The notes beneath the pieces were generated by a model. That model saw nothing but the letters and a program-made list of their open reading frames with translations. It ran no database searches and was not told where the DNA came from. From contig DDTK01000001.1 in the NCBI GenBank assembly GCA_002344065.1, positions 128,621-192,620 on the forward strand: a stretch of 64,000 bases of DNA. The letters run 5' to 3'. This stretch comes from Flammeovirgaceae bacterium UBA2366 (lineage in GTDB: Bacteria; Bacteroidota; Bacteroidia; Cytophagales; Cyclobacteriaceae). Both the position numbers and the translations under genes were made by a program. Of this stretch, positions 36,401 to 44,322 are shown in pieces; position 1 is the stretch's first letter; each line of letters opens with the position of its first letter.

Positions 36401-36573
36401 ACAACATTGAAGTGTATAATCAACAAGGTATTACTTTAGAATCGCAAGTTATACAATCGCCTTCCGTTGTTGTTTATACCGCTGAATTAAAGTCGGAATT
36501 ACAACCTGGAATTTACTTCATCAAAGTTCAGTATAACGATACAGTAAAAACAGTGAAGCTTATTGTAAACTAG
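33424..36573 (+). CDS. T9SS-secreted protein with two concanavalin-like units and type A sorting domain
   Basis: The 1049-residue protein has a signal peptide (about 1-21). Two homologous units of about 420 residues follow (about 22-435 and 440-860). Both start PGGV and share 'QxVQQWN', 'IIDYFRD', 'YLAIKYGITLNQT' and 'SRVWKIAETGEVGT'-type segments, suggesting laminin-G/concanavalin-like folds. A segment 'LPVELLYFKAEYERPVVVTSWATATE' leads to the C-terminal type A sorting domain, 'VYPNPNKGKVLNFSL' to the end 'KLIVN'. It should be exported by T9SS and attached to the cell surface or released; adhesion or glycan binding is a guess. A weak hairpin overlaps its stop codon. Confidence 0.88.
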   Translation: MKKALIILFACTFYFSHLFAQSPGGVSTNLRWWMKANAGTFTDNGTTPATEGQLVQQWNDQSAIANHARQTTNANKPEYRTNVINSNPVLRFASNQFLDGLAAPGIGPTESFYMFLIFRQNSYTAGGTNDGNGTFIIDRPTATQNLTSFKIVNTDKYMYQKRTDGGANLGGPVSITSAPTNRFTIIDYFREVNVSFGIYIDGRLDVTAGGDNTSITGPIIRIGRHATTVNGGLNGDFAEMVVYNTNLSTADRQKVESYLAIKYGITLNQTVARNYVNSAGTVVYPAATTHDDYDFDIAGIARDDGSALNQTSSQSQNPLSMVRIFNPSSLDDGDFLMWGHNAPTIWNSNNVPAPYTNRLTRVWRVAETGEVGTFSISFDLTGLGVDMTDPNQFALLVDNDGNFSDASVHTTGRTISGNVVTFTGASINTNQYFSLASAPVPGPGGVAGTTIWLRADEDVYVNAGTTLATNGQTVQQWNTRGGITGANATQATAGNRPTFFTNIANGNPVVRFATTRFLNFGALGVGSTSNLAMSAVFRPATNNGGTIGNTTGGYIVDRTSATTPVVSLKILSNNKVGFQQRVDSNPPLGGPVTTSDFSTTTPQIIDYFRDYAIRFGIAYNGQLEDIQAEAGGALTFPTLRIGAREGGANGLDGDIAEFIFYTRSLTTGERNRIDSYLAIKYGITLNQTTLTNYTASNGTTVYPATSTHSGYVSNIAGIGRDNVSRLLQTNSQSANPNSMVRIQNPSNLDNLEFLMWGSNNGSLTTPNSIDVDGTLIEVRLSRVWKIAETGEVGTVTISVDLANVPGPKQEADLRLLIDRDGDGFADNDVTPLTGTLAGSVFTVTGVNFQHNDLFTIGSVNNVSTPLPVELLYFKAEYERPVVVTSWATATELNNDFFTLERSSNGEHFEELAIIRGAGTTNERNNYFEIDPSPYYGKTYYRLKQTDFDGTVTYSNIVHVKTDDDPSMVLTVYPNPNKGKVLNFSLNDKSFQLHNIEVYNQQGITLESQVIQSPSVVVYTAELKSELQPGIYFIKVQYNDTVKTVKLIVN

Positions 36574-36608
36574 CTTTTTTTAGAAAGGGAAGTATCTTAG
36601 ATTTTTCA

Positions 36609-37451
36609 TTAAGTTCCCTTCAATCGTTCGGCACTCTCAAGGCGGACCAAATCGTTGTAAAGGTCTTTACTTACTTTTCCGGGTTTGCCATCGCCAATAA
36701 TCGTTTCATCCATTTGCGTAATGGGTACAATACGTTTTGAAGTACTGGTTAGGAAAGCCTCCTTCGCCTGAACAATATCATTAAGCGTAACGCTTCCGAT
36801 TTCTATTTTGTACTTCTTAGCGGCTAACCGAAGCACATGCTTTCGCGTTACACCTTCCAGAATATTTTCACCGGGCGTAACAACCGTGTTGTCTTTTCTT
36901 ACCATAAAGAAGTTGCATCTCGGGAATTCTGATACCTCGCCTTTATAGTGATACAAGACATCCGCTGCTTTTTGCTCAAGAACTTTGTTTTGTATCCAAA
37001 TACCCACTACATAGTTTATGGTTTTTACATGTGGTTTATCGCGAAGGTATTCGTGCGTAATAATTTTAATCCCCTCTGTTGGAAAACCCGCGGCAGGAAA
37101 GTTCATCGGCTTTTGCACCATAATCAGATTTGCCTTGTCCGCCAATTGATAGCCATCGGGTGAGTATCCACCTGTGAGGATAACTTTTATAGCCGACATT
37201 GGAATATTATTCTTTTGAATCAACTCAAATATTAATGCTTTGAGCTGCTCGGGTTCGTAAGGCACTTTAAGGTGCATTTCCTTTGCTGATACATACAATC
37301 GCTCCAGGTAATCTTCAATAAAAAGCGGGTAGCTATCCATCACCCGAAAAAAATCAAAGATGCCATAACCCCGCTGAATGGAAAGATCACTTACGTGAAG
37401 AAAGGCTTTATCATCAGGAACAAAAGAGTCATTTAAAAACGTATACATCAC
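36609..37451 (-). CDS. Class IV aminotransferase (D-amino acid or branched-chain type)
   Basis: The 280-residue fold-type IV PLP enzyme has 'SIQRGYGIFDFFRV' near the N-terminus, the PLP lysine in 'VKTINYVVGIW', and the 'GEVSEFPRCNFFMV' and 'ILEGVTRKHVL' cofactor loops. The sequence does not decide between D-alanine aminotransferase, branched-chain aminotransferase and aminodeoxychorismate lyase. Its start overlaps the upstream P1 peptidase stop by four bases (ATGA), so expression is coupled to a peptidase that can release unusual amino acids. Confidence 0.85.
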   Translation of the reverse strand: MMYTFLNDSFVPDDKAFLHVSDLSIQRGYGIFDFFRVMDSYPLFIEDYLERLYVSAKEMHLKVPYEPEQLKALIFELIQKNNIPMSAIKVILTGGYSPDGYQLADKANLIMVQKPMNFPAAGFPTEGIKIITHEYLRDKPHVKTINYVVGIWIQNKVLEQKAADVLYHYKGEVSEFPRCNFFMVRKDNTVVTPGENILEGVTRKHVLRLAAKKYKIEIGSVTLNDIVQAKEAFLTSTSKRIVPITQMDETIIGDGKPGKVSKDLYNDLVRLESAERLKGT

Positions 37452-38578
37452 TTCTCAATCAGGTTATGTTTTTTAAGGATTTTAATCACATCATCATGCG
37501 GAAGGGCTTCAACCTTATTACCATCTTTACCGGTCATGGTTTTAGCCATAAGTAATGAATTTATGATTGCTTCTTCCGTTGCTTCGATAACGGCCATGAA
37601 TAAAGGTGACATCGCATCGTTTCTTACAACTATTACTTCATCGGTAAACGATGCCTTTTCATGCTTAATCCTAACGCGTTCATCTGTAGAAAAAGCAATT
37701 ACATAATCGCCACTTCCGTTGGAAGCAATGCCACCGGTTTTGGCCAGGCCCAACATAGCCCGTTGCGACAACCGTTCCAGGTTGCGTGCATCTAGCGGAG
37801 CATCGGTAGCAACCACGATCATACACGATCCATCCACATCATCTTTTAGTTGGCCACTCAGGTAATATTTTTTCAACGCTTCACCTACCGGGGCGCCATC
37901 AATTTGTAATACGCCACCAAAATTGGTTTGCACCAAAACCCCTACTGTGTATCCACCGGAAGACTTCGGCAAAACACGAGAGGCTGTACCAATGCCTCCT
38001 TTAAATCCGAAACATACTGTGCCTGTTCCTGCTCCCACATTACCTTCTGCAACGGCTCCACCTTTTGCATTACTCAGCGCATCAAGCACATGTTCTTTTT
38101 TAACATGCCTTCCGCGTATATCATTTAAGTAGCCATCGTTGGTCTCACCCACTACAGCATTTATTGATTGCACCCTTTCGTTTCCAGGCTTTCCTAATGT
38201 GTACTCAATTACAGCATCCATAGCCGTGGCAACACTCAGCGTATTGGTGAGCACAATGGGCGATTCGATGTTACCCAATTCTTTCACTTGTGTACTGCCG
38301 GCCAGTTTACCGAAACCATTGGCCACAAATATTCCGGCCGGAACTTTATCCTGGAAAAGATTGCCTTCATGCGGAAGGATAGCGGTAACTCCGGTACGTA
38401 TCGAAGATCCTTCAATTAATGTAACATGGCCAACGTTCACGCCCTGCACATCGGTAATAGAATTCAACTTGCCGGGTTGCATCACCCCGATCTTAATACC
38501 CATGTCCCGCGCACGTTGTTGACTCCATGCCGGAGGAGCAATTAGCAAAACAAACGGAATTATAATTCTTATGAGCAT
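37448..38578 (-). CDS. P1 family peptidase (DmpA/BapA type aminopeptidase)
   Basis: From the ATG at 38578 (MLIRIIIPFV) the 376-residue protein has a signal peptide ending AWSQ, so it is periplasmic. Family signatures are 'ITDVQGVNVGH', 'GETNDGYLNDI', 'GNVGAGTGTVCFGFKGGIGTASR' and 'GGIASNGSGDYVIAF'. In DmpA the chain self-cleaves before a serine nucleophile; Ser289 in SNGSGD is the likely counterpart. Substrates of the family include D-amino-acid amides and beta-peptides. Length fits DmpA (about 375). Confidence 0.88.
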   Translation of the reverse strand: MLIRIIIPFVLLIAPPAWSQQRARDMGIKIGVMQPGKLNSITDVQGVNVGHVTLIEGSSIRTGVTAILPHEGNLFQDKVPAGIFVANGFGKLAGSTQVKELGNIESPIVLTNTLSVATAMDAVIEYTLGKPGNERVQSINAVVGETNDGYLNDIRGRHVKKEHVLDALSNAKGGAVAEGNVGAGTGTVCFGFKGGIGTASRVLPKSSGGYTVGVLVQTNFGGVLQIDGAPVGEALKKYYLSGQLKDDVDGSCMIVVATDAPLDARNLERLSQRAMLGLAKTGGIASNGSGDYVIAFSTDERVRIKHEKASFTDEVIVVRNDAMSPLFMAVIEATEEAIINSLLMAKTMTGKDGNKVEALPHDDVIKILKKHNLIEK

Positions 38579-38659
38579 ACGTTTATGGTATCCATAACTT
38601 TGTGATCTAACAAGCATATTCGAAAATCGTCAATCATCAATCTTCAATCGGAATTCAAT

Positions 38660-39145
38660 CTAAAGTTTAACCTGCTTTAAGCGTTCAACCATTTCCAGTA
38701 CTGCGGGACAAACCAATGTATTTTTATGTGTTAAGTCCATGATTTGTATCATCTTTTTCCGATCGGTGTGCGGATATTCGCGGCAGGCTTTCGGCCGATC
38801 GTTATAAATCCTACAATAGTTGTCTGCATCTAAAAACGGGCAAGGTGAGGATTTTAGCACATAATCCTTGTCTTCATCAATGCGTAAATATTTTTCGATA
38901 AAATCACCCGGCTTCATACGCAGCGCTTTCGCCACGCGCTCAATATCGGTTTGATAAAAAATCGGGCTTGTGGTTTTGCAGCAATTGGCGCACGTCAGGC
39001 AATCTATTTCTTCAAATACTTCATCATGAAGCTGGTGGAATATTTCATCCACCTTCCTGGAGTCTTTTTTCTTTAATCCCGTAAGGAGTGTTTTGTTCTC
39101 CTTAGAAAAACGTTGGGCTTTATTATTAAATGAGGTTAAATCCAT
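38660..39145 (-). CDS. YkgJ family cysteine-cluster protein
   Basis: The 161-residue protein has the UPF0153/YkgJ cysteine pattern 'CLTCANCC' (C49, C52, C55, C56), then 'SPCPFLDADNYCRIYNDRPKACREYP'. Six to eight cysteines probably bind zinc or an iron-sulfur cluster. The function of the family is not established. It is divergent from the Crp-like regulator (47-base gap). Confidence 0.88.
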   Translation of the reverse strand: MDLTSFNNKAQRFSKENKTLLTGLKKKDSRKVDEIFHQLHDEVFEEIDCLTCANCCKTTSPIFYQTDIERVAKALRMKPGDFIEKYLRIDEDKDYVLKSSPCPFLDADNYCRIYNDRPKACREYPHTDRKKMIQIMDLTHKNTLVCPAVLEMVERLKQVKL

Positions 39146-39192
39146 AAGGAAAGTTCAAATATCGTAATTCTGATTTATCCTATCTTAGCCCC

Positions 39193-39774
39193 ATGGAAAC
39201 GCGCGGTATTATTTCACACATTTCACGACACGTTACCCTTTCGCAGGAGGAAGAACAGTTTTTTACCTCATTGCTTATACCGGTAAACCTCAAACAAGGT
39301 GAATTTATTGAACAGGCGGGGGAAATAACAACCAATTTCATCCATGTGAATACGGGTTGCCTGATGACGTATTTTACTGATCCCGCTGGCAACGACCATG
39401 TTATCCAGTTTTCAACTTCCGGCTGGTGGACAGCCGATCTGCACAGCCTCACCCATCAGCAGCCCTCTATTTATTCAACCCGCGCCTTGGCCGACAGTGA
39501 GATTCTTCTACTCCCGAAAATCCGGTTGGAAGAATTGGTGGAGCGATACCCCGTGTTTGAACGCTTTTTCAGGATTATGTTCCAAAACTCATTGGTTACG
39601 CATCAGCATCGTATTGTTCAGGCTTTTTCGTTTACAGCCGAGCAGCGCTATGATTACTTTCAACAAAAGTATCCGCAACTGGAGCAGTTCGTTCCGCTCA
39701 AATACATCGCTTCTTATTTGGGCATAACACCTGAGTTCCTCAGTAAAATCCGCAGAAAGCGGATGGAAAAGTGA
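39193..39774 (+). CDS. Crp/Fnr family transcriptional regulator
   Basis: The 193-residue protein has an N-terminal cyclic-nucleotide-like jelly roll (about 15-125: 'NLKQGEFIEQAGEITTNFIHVNTGCLMTYF', 'WWTADLHSL'). A long helix leads to a short C-terminal helix-turn-helix with 'YIASYLGITPEFLSKIRRKR'. Phosphate-binding residues for cAMP are not obvious, so the ligand is unknown. It stands directly upstream of yceI, and the 124-base gap holds two direct repeats that could be its operator. Confidence 0.9.
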   Translation: METRGIISHISRHVTLSQEEEQFFTSLLIPVNLKQGEFIEQAGEITTNFIHVNTGCLMTYFTDPAGNDHVIQFSTSGWWTADLHSLTHQQPSIYSTRALADSEILLLPKIRLEELVERYPVFERFFRIMFQNSLVTHQHRIVQAFSFTAEQRYDYFQQKYPQLEQFVPLKYIASYLGITPEFLSKIRRKRMEK

Positions 39775-39775
39775 T

Positions 39776-39826
39776 TTCTTAATCTAGTTCAAGCCTATAC
39801 GGTTTCGTTCTTAACCTGGTTCAACC
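39776..39826 (+). promoter_or_regulatory. Two direct repeats, candidate operator for the Crp-like regulator
   Basis: TTCTTAATCTAGTTCAAGCC (39776-39795) and TTCTTAACCTGGTTCAACC (39808-39826) differ at few positions. Their starts are 32 bases apart, about three helical turns. The second copy abuts the -33 element of the yceI promoter. Confidence 0.55.
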
Positions 39827-39855
39827 TTGCCAGTGAATGGGTGGGCATACCTTTG
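39827..39855 (+). promoter_or_regulatory. Promoter of yceI
   Basis: TTG (39827-39829), 18 bases, then TACCTTTG (39848-39855) matches the Bacteroidota consensus, with an untranslated leader of about 37 bases. Confidence 0.65.
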
Positions 39856-39898
39856 TGTTATCATTTTGAACATAAATTTTAACTAAAACAATAACACT

Positions 39899-40441
39899 AT
39901 GTCAACCGAAACAGCAGTAACAACAAAGTGGAATTTAGACACTACCCACACCGAAGTACAATTTAAAGTGAAGCACCTGGTAATTGCCACCGTAACAGGT
40001 TTCTTCAAAAAATTCAGCGGAAGCGTTGAAAGTGAAACTGATGATTTTGATGGCGCATCAGTCAATTTTAACCTGGATGCAACCAGCATAGACACCAACA
40101 ATGCAGATCGTGATGCACACTTGAAATCACCCGATTTCTTTGCGGCAGAGCAATATCCTACCCTTGATTTTACCGGAACATTGAAAAAAGTATCTGGTAA
40201 CGACTACAAGCTGGATGGCGCGCTGACCATTCGCGGCACAACCAAAGCTATCGTACTAGATGTAGAGTTTGGCGGTACTATGGTTGACCCTTGGGGCAAC
40301 ACCAAAGCAGGGTTTGAAATCAACGGAAAAATAAACCGTAAAGATTTTGGCCTGAACTGGAATGCGTTGACCGAAGCCGGTGGAATGGTAGTGAGTGAAG
40401 AAGTGAAAATTCATATCAACGCTGAATTGGCTAAAGCATAA
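39899..40441 (+). CDS. YceI family protein
   Basis: The 180-residue lipocalin-like barrel of the YceI family binds isoprenoid or other amphiphilic chains. Recognised segments are 'WNLDTTHTEVQFKVKHLVIATVTGFF', 'ATSIDTNNADRDAHLKSPDFF', 'YPTLDFTGTL' and 'LTIRGTTKAIVLDVEF', then 'GFEINGKINRKDFGLNWN'. It has no signal peptide, so it is probably cytoplasmic, unlike E. coli YceI. Its promoter overlaps the direct repeats next to the Crp-like regulator. Confidence 0.93.
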   Translation: MSTETAVTTKWNLDTTHTEVQFKVKHLVIATVTGFFKKFSGSVESETDDFDGASVNFNLDATSIDTNNADRDAHLKSPDFFAAEQYPTLDFTGTLKKVSGNDYKLDGALTIRGTTKAIVLDVEFGGTMVDPWGNTKAGFEINGKINRKDFGLNWNALTEAGGMVVSEEVKIHINAELAKA

Positions 40442-40466
40442 TAAGATAAGGTTTGGTTTGTAGAGA

Positions 40467-40497
40467 GGCCTTGCAGGAAACTGCAGGGCTTTTTTTA
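40467..40497 (+). terminator. Terminator after yceI
   Basis: The stem GCCTTGCAG (40468-40476), loop GAAA, CTGCAGGGC (40481-40489) is followed by TTTTTTTA. Confidence 0.8.
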
Positions 40498-40602
40498 TTC
40501 CAAATACCTTCAAACCGGGATTGCTAAGCCGTTTAAAAAATTCCTGATACAGGTTTTCATAATAACCTCTACTTTCGAAATTGAAGCACTAAACCAATAC
40601 CC

Positions 40603-42075
40603 ATGAAAAATCTTTATCCGCTACTCTTTTTAGTTCTTGTGTACGGTTCAACCTTTGCGCAACGTGTGCTGGAGGGCGAATCGGCCGTTACCACCAATAG
40701 CACGGTTACGGTAAAAGGAAAAATAATTCCTTACACCGCCACGGCTGGTACACAACCCGTTTGGAATGCCGAAGGAAAACCGATTGCCTCACTATTCTAC
40801 ACCTACTACGAGCGCAGCGACATTAAAGACAAAGCCTCCCGCCCGCTGATTTTTTCTTACAATGGCGGGCCTGGTTCTGCATCGGTGTGGATGCACGTTG
40901 CATACACGGGTCCACGTATTCTTGAAATCGACAAGGAAGGTTACCCGGTACAACCTTATGGTGTTAAGGAAAATCCGCATAGCATTCTTGATGTAGCTGA
41001 CATCGTTTACATCGATCCGGTAAACACGGGTTATTCCAGAATTTTGGACAAGGACGCCAAGCGTGAAGAATTTTTTGGTGTCAATGCCGATATTAAATAT
41101 CTGGCTGAATGGATGACTACGTTTGTGTCAAGAAAAAATCGTTGGCAATCACCCAAATATTTAATTGGTGAAAGTTATGGAACAACACGCGTATCTGGTC
41201 TTGCACTGGAATTGCAAAACGCACAGTGGATGTACTTGAATGGTGTGATTCTGGTTTCCCCGACTGGCCTTGGCATTAACCGGGGCGATCAGGTAGAAGC
41301 CGCCAACCGCCTTCCTTATTTTACTGCAGCAGCATGGTATCAAAAAGCATTGCCCCAGGAATTACAACGCAGGGATTTGACTGACCTGTTACCTGAAGTA
41401 GAGGAGTACACCATTAATGAAGTTTTACCGGCCATGGCACGTGGTGGATTTCTGGCTGATGCTAAACGCAAACAAGTAGCTGCAAAAATGGCCTATTACT
41501 CTGGCATTTCAGACAAAGTTATACTCCAACATAATCTGGATGTGCCAACCGCATTCTTCTGGAAAGAGTTGTTGCGTGATAAAGGGTATACGGTTGGCCG
41601 ACTGGATTCACGTTACCTTGGCATCGACCGTAAGGATGCAGGCGACCGCCCTGATTACAACTCTGAGCTAACCTCATGGTTACATTCATTCACCCCTGCC
41701 ATCAATTATTATCTACGCGAAGTGTTGAAATACAAAACTGATGTGAAGTACAATATGTTTGGCCCGGTAAATCCTTGGGACCGCAGCAACGACAATACCG
41801 GAGTTAACCTGCGGCAGGCTATGGCCGCCAACCCGTATTTGAATGTAATGTTTCAATGCGGTTACTTCGATGGCGCCACCACTTACTTTGAAGCGAAGTA
41901 TACCATGTGGCAACTTGACCCCAGTGGTAAATTAAAAGATCGTTTTCGTTTTGAAGGCTACCGCAGCGGCCACATGATGTACCTGCGCGAGGAAGACCTG
42001 GCCACTTCAAATGAACACATCCGTGATTTTATTTTGAAGTCGACCCCGAAGAAGGGTCAGCCCGCGAAGTACTAG
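40603..42075 (+). CDS. Secreted serine carboxypeptidase-like protein (S10 family)
   Basis: The 490-residue protein has a signal peptide (about 1-19). The alpha/beta-hydrolase shows the S10 oxyanion segment 'FSYNGGPGSASVWMH', nucleophile 'IGESYGTTR' (S191), a late 'QCGYFDGATTYF' with the candidate aspartate and 'GYRSGHMMYL' with the catalytic histidine. It should remove C-terminal residues from peptides in the periplasm. It stands alone, with its own weak -7 like TACTTTCG upstream. Confidence 0.9.
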   Translation: MKNLYPLLFLVLVYGSTFAQRVLEGESAVTTNSTVTVKGKIIPYTATAGTQPVWNAEGKPIASLFYTYYERSDIKDKASRPLIFSYNGGPGSASVWMHVAYTGPRILEIDKEGYPVQPYGVKENPHSILDVADIVYIDPVNTGYSRILDKDAKREEFFGVNADIKYLAEWMTTFVSRKNRWQSPKYLIGESYGTTRVSGLALELQNAQWMYLNGVILVSPTGLGINRGDQVEAANRLPYFTAAAWYQKALPQELQRRDLTDLLPEVEEYTINEVLPAMARGGFLADAKRKQVAAKMAYYSGISDKVILQHNLDVPTAFFWKELLRDKGYTVGRLDSRYLGIDRKDAGDRPDYNSELTSWLHSFTPAINYYLREVLKYKTDVKYNMFGPVNPWDRSNDNTGVNLRQAMAANPYLNVMFQCGYFDGATTYFEAKYTMWQLDPSGKLKDRFRFEGYRSGHMMYLREEDLATSNEHIRDFILKSTPKKGQPAKY

Positions 42076-42081
42076 ATACCA

Positions 42082-42162
42082 TCTCCTATGTTTGTTTTAG
42101 AACAAATGTAGGAGAAGGCTTCTTACTAACAGGTATCCTTCCCTTCAATGTGCAGGATACCT
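42082..42162. repeat. Two hairpins between the S10 peptidase and the sensor kinase
   Basis: TCTCCTATGTTTGTT (42082-42096) pairs with AACAAATGTAGGAGA (42101-42115), with 13 of 15 positions matching. AGGTATCC (42131-42138) pairs with GGATACCT (42155-42162). Neither has a T-run, so they are poor intrinsic terminators, though they lie between convergent genes. Confidence 0.45.
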
Positions 42163-44176
42163 AGCTTTTCAATACCTGTGGCAACTGAACAGTAAAGCGA
42201 CTGTAAGCCCCAGTCTTTGAATCGACCGAAACATTACCTTTCATTGGCCGTAAACATCGGCTCAATATATATAGACCTAAGCCGTTGCCCCGCGATTGCT
42301 CCGTTCCTTTAAAAAACATATTGAAGATATTCGGACGTACGCTCTCATCAATACCAATGCCATTGTCTTCAACTGTAATTTCAATCTGTTCACCTGCCTG
42401 AGCAATACTCACAGCCAACCGCTGTTCAGTCACATCGCTCAATGAACCAAAGAAAAGTGCATTATCCACCATATTGGTAATCACTACCTCTAAAAGATGT
42501 GGATAGGTTTTAATGGAAATAATATCGGGACAGGAAAAAAGAACCTGTACGTTATTTCGCTTAATGTCAGCTGTGAATTTTTTAAGTATGCGTTCTGCCG
42601 CTTCCCGCAGGCTGACTTCACCGTAATCGCTGGGTTGATTTATTTCGCTGATCACGTTCAGACTTATGAGAAGTCTGTCCATACGCGTGTTGGAATCTAA
42701 AATTTTTCCAAGCAATTCTTCCTTAGGAATATGATCGGCCAGGCTGCATAATCCATAAATGGAGGCCACGGGCGTGCGTAAATCGTGCGATGCCTTATAT
42801 AAGAAGGTATCCAGTTCGGCATTTGCTTCCCGAAGCATTTTAGTGCGTTTGGAAACAATGTTTTCAAGGTTGGCGTTGATCATGCGAATCTCATTATTCG
42901 CAACTGTCAATTTTTTCTTTTGACTACGAAGCCGGGCGCTGAGCCGTACCAACAAAACAATCAGGATACTGAACAAGGCCACCACCCCAAGGGCAATAAG
43001 AATACGCTGCCTGAATTCACGCTGTTCCTGTAACCGCAGCGCTTCGCTTTCAGTTAACCGGGTTTCCAATGTGCTGATGTCAAAATACTTTTCCTTAAGT
43101 TCATCCAATATTCTTTTGAATTCACTTTGGTTGGAAGTAAAGCGACTATCGTTTTCCTGTATTATCCTTTCCAGGATGGCTATCTCTCCCAAAAGTTTCT
43201 CTCTGGATTCAGGATCAAGATCGGCTAAGCCTGAAGAAAATTTCCTGTTTAGCGTACCAATTTGTAACTCAAATTCAGCGCGTTGATTTTCCAACTCCTG
43301 ACTTTCACGGTTGGCTTGTTCAATCAATAATCGCAAATCCTCGGACACGGCAGATGTATCACTGATATAAACCCGTGCCGGCCGTTCAGCCCGAACTGAT
43401 TCCTGCATGGCACGCAACAACGTATTGAAGCGACCATCAACAATCCTTTTGTCTTCCTCACGTAGATCATTTAAGGGAATATCACGAATAACCTGATAAA
43501 ACGAGCTCAAACTTTTTGTGGTGTCCAACTGATCGAGCGTTCGTTGATAAGAAGGTTTTGTAGCCTCAGGTGAAGGTACAACTTGCTTGCTTTCTTCCTG
43601 TATTATCCGGCTAATAGTCAGCGTGTAGGTATTATTCCTTGAAACCAGACTCATAGGTCTGTAGCCCACAATGATAAATTGATCCATAGAGCCCATCTGC
43701 TCATCCGGATCAAGCGGAAGTTCAATCCGGCCATCATTATTGGTAACAACTTTTAACCTTCGAACACCCGTGTAGGTTACTTCGATCTTTGCCACAGGTT
43801 GCTGTTGATCAGTAACCACAAGTACCGGCACTAACCTGTAATTTTTTTTTCGAACCGTAATTTCAAGGATGCCTTTACTGAAATTCCAGGAGGCTGGTTC
43901 CAGCCCTTCATTGTTAACCTGTACGGAACGAATGGGAAAATCTGATTCGCTCATCTCAACAAAATCATATCCACGCTCGCCTGTATTGACTTTTATGGAA
44001 TTATTAATCAGCAACTCCAGATTTTTATAAGGCTTCAACTGCTGATCAAACGCTTTTACCTGAACGCGTTGTTTCGTCTGAGCAATCAAAAGTGTGATCG
44101 GTAGTGTGCACCACAAAAAGAACAGCAGTGTGAAGGTCTTGATTGGTATTGTATTGAAGATGCGCACCGGTTGCAT
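42161..44176 (-). CDS. Sensor histidine kinase with large periplasmic part
   Basis: The 671-residue protein has a signal/anchor at about 12-32. A periplasmic region of about 350 residues includes an Ig-like regulatory segment ('VTYTGVRRLKVVTNNDGRIELPLD') and a long helical stretch. One membrane segment (about 392-412) is followed by a coiled coil, the H-box 'YKASHDLRTPVASIYGL' (H464) and a HATPase with 'NMVDNALFFG', 'DNGIGID' and 'GNGLGLYIL'. No response regulator is adjacent. It is likely to sense an envelope or surface signal; the signal is unknown. Confidence 0.88.
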   Translation of the reverse strand: MQPVRIFNTIPIKTFTLLFFLWCTLPITLLIAQTKQRVQVKAFDQQLKPYKNLELLINNSIKVNTGERGYDFVEMSESDFPIRSVQVNNEGLEPASWNFSKGILEITVRKKNYRLVPVLVVTDQQQPVAKIEVTYTGVRRLKVVTNNDGRIELPLDPDEQMGSMDQFIIVGYRPMSLVSRNNTYTLTISRIIQEESKQVVPSPEATKPSYQRTLDQLDTTKSLSSFYQVIRDIPLNDLREEDKRIVDGRFNTLLRAMQESVRAERPARVYISDTSAVSEDLRLLIEQANRESQELENQRAEFELQIGTLNRKFSSGLADLDPESREKLLGEIAILERIIQENDSRFTSNQSEFKRILDELKEKYFDISTLETRLTESEALRLQEQREFRQRILIALGVVALFSILIVLLVRLSARLRSQKKKLTVANNEIRMINANLENIVSKRTKMLREANAELDTFLYKASHDLRTPVASIYGLCSLADHIPKEELLGKILDSNTRMDRLLISLNVISEINQPSDYGEVSLREAAERILKKFTADIKRNNVQVLFSCPDIISIKTYPHLLEVVITNMVDNALFFGSLSDVTEQRLAVSIAQAGEQIEITVEDNGIGIDESVRPNIFNMFFKGTEQSRGNGLGLYILSRCLRPMKGNVSVDSKTGAYSRFTVQLPQVLKS

Positions 44177-44227
44177 CAGGGTTTAGTTAACACTTAGTTT
44201 AATTGACGTTAAGCACTTACGTTATTC

Positions 44228-44309
44228 TTTTGTGTTTTCGTGTATTGGTGGCTATTGACTTCACGCCACAAAAACACAAAATCACCAAGCTCCACAAAGG
44301 TTTTCTAAC
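44228..44309. repeat. Inverted-repeat element of the 'CACAAAAACACAAAA' type
   Basis: TTTTGTGTTTTCGTG (44228-44242) and CACAAAAACACAAAA (44267-44281) are inverted copies with one mismatch, and CACCAAGCTCCACAAAGG continues to the right. Degenerate units of this kind are, from memory, frequent in Bacteroidota intergenic DNA. It fills most of the gap between the kinase and the TPR/PD40 gene. Confidence 0.5.
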
Positions 44310-44322
44310 ATCTCGCGTAAAA

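Noticed and set aside
38579..38617. Longer start of the P1 peptidase
   Set aside because: The extra 13 residues precede a clean signal peptide that begins at the ATG at 38578, and would bury it.
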